This document shows positions 55,086-55,887 of a stretch of DNA of 55,887 bases, piece by piece. How positions within the stretch are numbered: the stretch's first letter is position 1; every line of letters begins with the position of its first letter. The notes beneath the pieces were generated by a model that had not been told where the DNA came from, did no database searches, and was given only the letters and a program-made list of their open reading frames with translations. The stretch lies in assembly GCA_945893045.1 (NCBI GenBank), contig CAMDEA010000032.1:1-55887 (forward strand), written 5' to 3'. This DNA is from Planctomyces sp. SH-PL62. Lineage in GTDB: Bacteria; Planctomycetota; Planctomycetia; Planctomycetales; Planctomycetaceae. Position numbers and translations under genes: made by a program.

Positions 55086-55772
55086 ATGCACTTCTACTTA
55101 TACGGCGACTCGAAGATTAAGAGTCTGCCTCCCTCGTTCGATTTCACGGTTGCTGTGCGGACCTCCGTATCCTTCCCGGCGTTTCTCCTATTCGACATGG
55201 AGAACGATTCCACGGCAGTAATATGCAAGATTCAGAAGGCAAAATGCGCTACGTTTGGGATGACGCTCTCGGTCACGGCGATTCGTGAGATAAAGATCAA
55301 TCTGACCGTGCTGCTTAACTCAATTCTTCCTCCTGATCCACTAACTTCGAACGAGTTGGATTCCGAGTACACTGACGGGCGGCAGTTCATTCGGGTGTGG
55401 TACGAAAAACTCATCGAATTGCCTCATGAACAGTCGCAGCAGATTGTCAATGTAATTCTGAGACGGAACCCCGACTTGGCGGACGAGTCGTACTTCACAT
55501 CGATGAGAGACGGCGACGTTCCAGAGAGAGTTCTGTATGCCAACGACGATGTGCGACGACAAGTATCAGACGCGATCTATTCTGCCTTTATGTTTTTCGG
55601 ACGTCGGGATTTCATTTCACAGGTCACTGAGGAGGGCATCCTTGATTTTGATTTGAACAATCTCTTCGAGAGCAAAGTTTGCACGACCGAAGACAATAAG
55701 CATTGTTTCCGGTTCAACGGCAAGAAGCTCTATCTCCACAAGGGGTGTGCCCAGAGATATTGGCGGTGTTAA
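55086..55772 (+). CDS. Hypothetical protein with foreign composition
   Basis: 228 residues. No family recognised. Mixed alpha/beta look; Cys near the end (VCTTEDNKHC and KGCAQRYWRC). Codon usage is markedly lower in GC than neighbours (many AAG/GAT/TCT-like third-position A/T), suggesting transfer. The start ATG at 55086 has no strong ribosome site. Possibly part of an accessory island at the window's end. Confidence 0.6.
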   Translation: MHFYLYGDSKIKSLPPSFDFTVAVRTSVSFPAFLLFDMENDSTAVICKIQKAKCATFGMTLSVTAIREIKINLTVLLNSILPPDPLTSNELDSEYTDGRQFIRVWYEKLIELPHEQSQQIVNVILRRNPDLADESYFTSMRDGDVPERVLYANDDVRRQVSDAIYSAFMFFGRRDFISQVTEEGILDFDLNNLFESKVCTTEDNKHCFRFNGKKLYLHKGCAQRYWRC

Positions 55773-55885
55773 GTTTTTGTGGTGTCGCAAGTTGACCAAT
55801 AGGGTTGCCATTGATTGCTGTCGCGGAGGTTGGTCAGGGCGGAGACGGATTCGGCGTTGCGGAGATTCCAACGAGCACCAGAGCG
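55769..55885 (-). CDS. Partial reading frame at window edge, possible transposase tail
   Basis: Minus strand from the window edge reads RSGARWNLRNAESVSALTN and continues as LRDSNQWQPYWSTCDTTKT to a stop at 55769. The RW...A...LTxLR..NxWxxYW pattern recalls ends of some transposases, but this is a weak match and the gene runs off the window. It overlaps the previous stop by 3 bases, converging. Confidence 0.35.
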   Translation of the reverse strand, partial: RSGARWNLRNAESVSALTNLRDSNQWQPYWSTCDTTKT

Positions 55886-55887
55886 TT

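Overview
The window reads as a chromosome segment of a planctomycete (Planctomycetota). The case rests on gene content: a giant Ser/Thr kinase fused to WD40 repeats, a Tat-exported DUF1501 protein, two exported PQQ-type beta-propellers, a Gly-rich LTXXQ-like secreted protein, zinc-ribbon proteins of planctomycetal type, archaeal-type phosphoglycerate mutase, MoxR/DUF58, and a GC-rich sequence (estimated by eye at about 60%). Genus cannot be decided. No prophage, conjugation genes, rRNA, CRISPR array or complete insertion sequence is visible.

Layout. 1-6.3 kb: 5'-truncated kinase-WD40 gene, two hypothetical genes and a fossil of another kinase-WD40 gene. 6.3-9.2 kb: inositol-phosphate synthase coupled to a UbiA prenyltransferase, a small protein, tRNA-Glu and csrA. 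9.6-12.3 kb: a compact run of response regulator, FHA protein, rsmD and a short-chain dehydrogenase. 12.5-16.2 kb: small proteins, a GT2 glycosyltransferase divergent from apgM, and tRNA-Ser. 16.3-21.3 kb: thioredoxin/YHS protein, pabA-pabB (folate), and an exported protein. 21.4-30 kb: phosphoesterase remnant, Tm-1-like protein, NlpC/P60-like membrane protein, exported intradiol dioxygenase, PQQ propeller, and a two-component system next to the LTXXQ-like protein. 30.2-39.3 kb: SNF2 helicase, small HTH protein, DUF1501, a stand-alone LigD phosphoesterase-like protein, an ABC ATPase and a type II secretion F protein. 39.3-45.9 kb: a broken toxin-antitoxin pair, DUF58, MoxR, esterase, ppk1-sixA. 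46-51.8 kb: a leftward block with RseP, a coiled-coil zinc-ribbon protein, a lipoprotein and a second PQQ propeller. 52-55.9 kb: epimerase, small membrane and accessory genes, a second broken toxin-antitoxin pair, HNH endonuclease, and a foreign-looking gene.

The most striking structure is not a gene. At least 18 hairpin or palindrome elements are scattered through the window, in two architectures. Class A has a GTAG-like head followed by a self-complementary stem and a 3-5 nt loop, usually as inverted pairs (REP/REPIN-like), but stem sequences differ from element to element. Class B consists of long perfect or near-perfect inverted repeats bounded by GGGTC. Two families occur twice each with exactly the same total length (95 and 95 nt; 86 and 86 nt), yet their central 33-34 nt are almost unrelated. 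Several elements lie in frame inside essential-looking genes (kinase, glycosyltransferase, pabB, DUF58) or supply the last codons or stop codon of genes (moxR, sixA, esterase). No RAYT/Y1 transposase is present here to explain them.

A second theme is decay of toxin genes: two antitoxin-like genes are intact while the overlapping PIN toxin gene downstream survives only as short terminal fragments.
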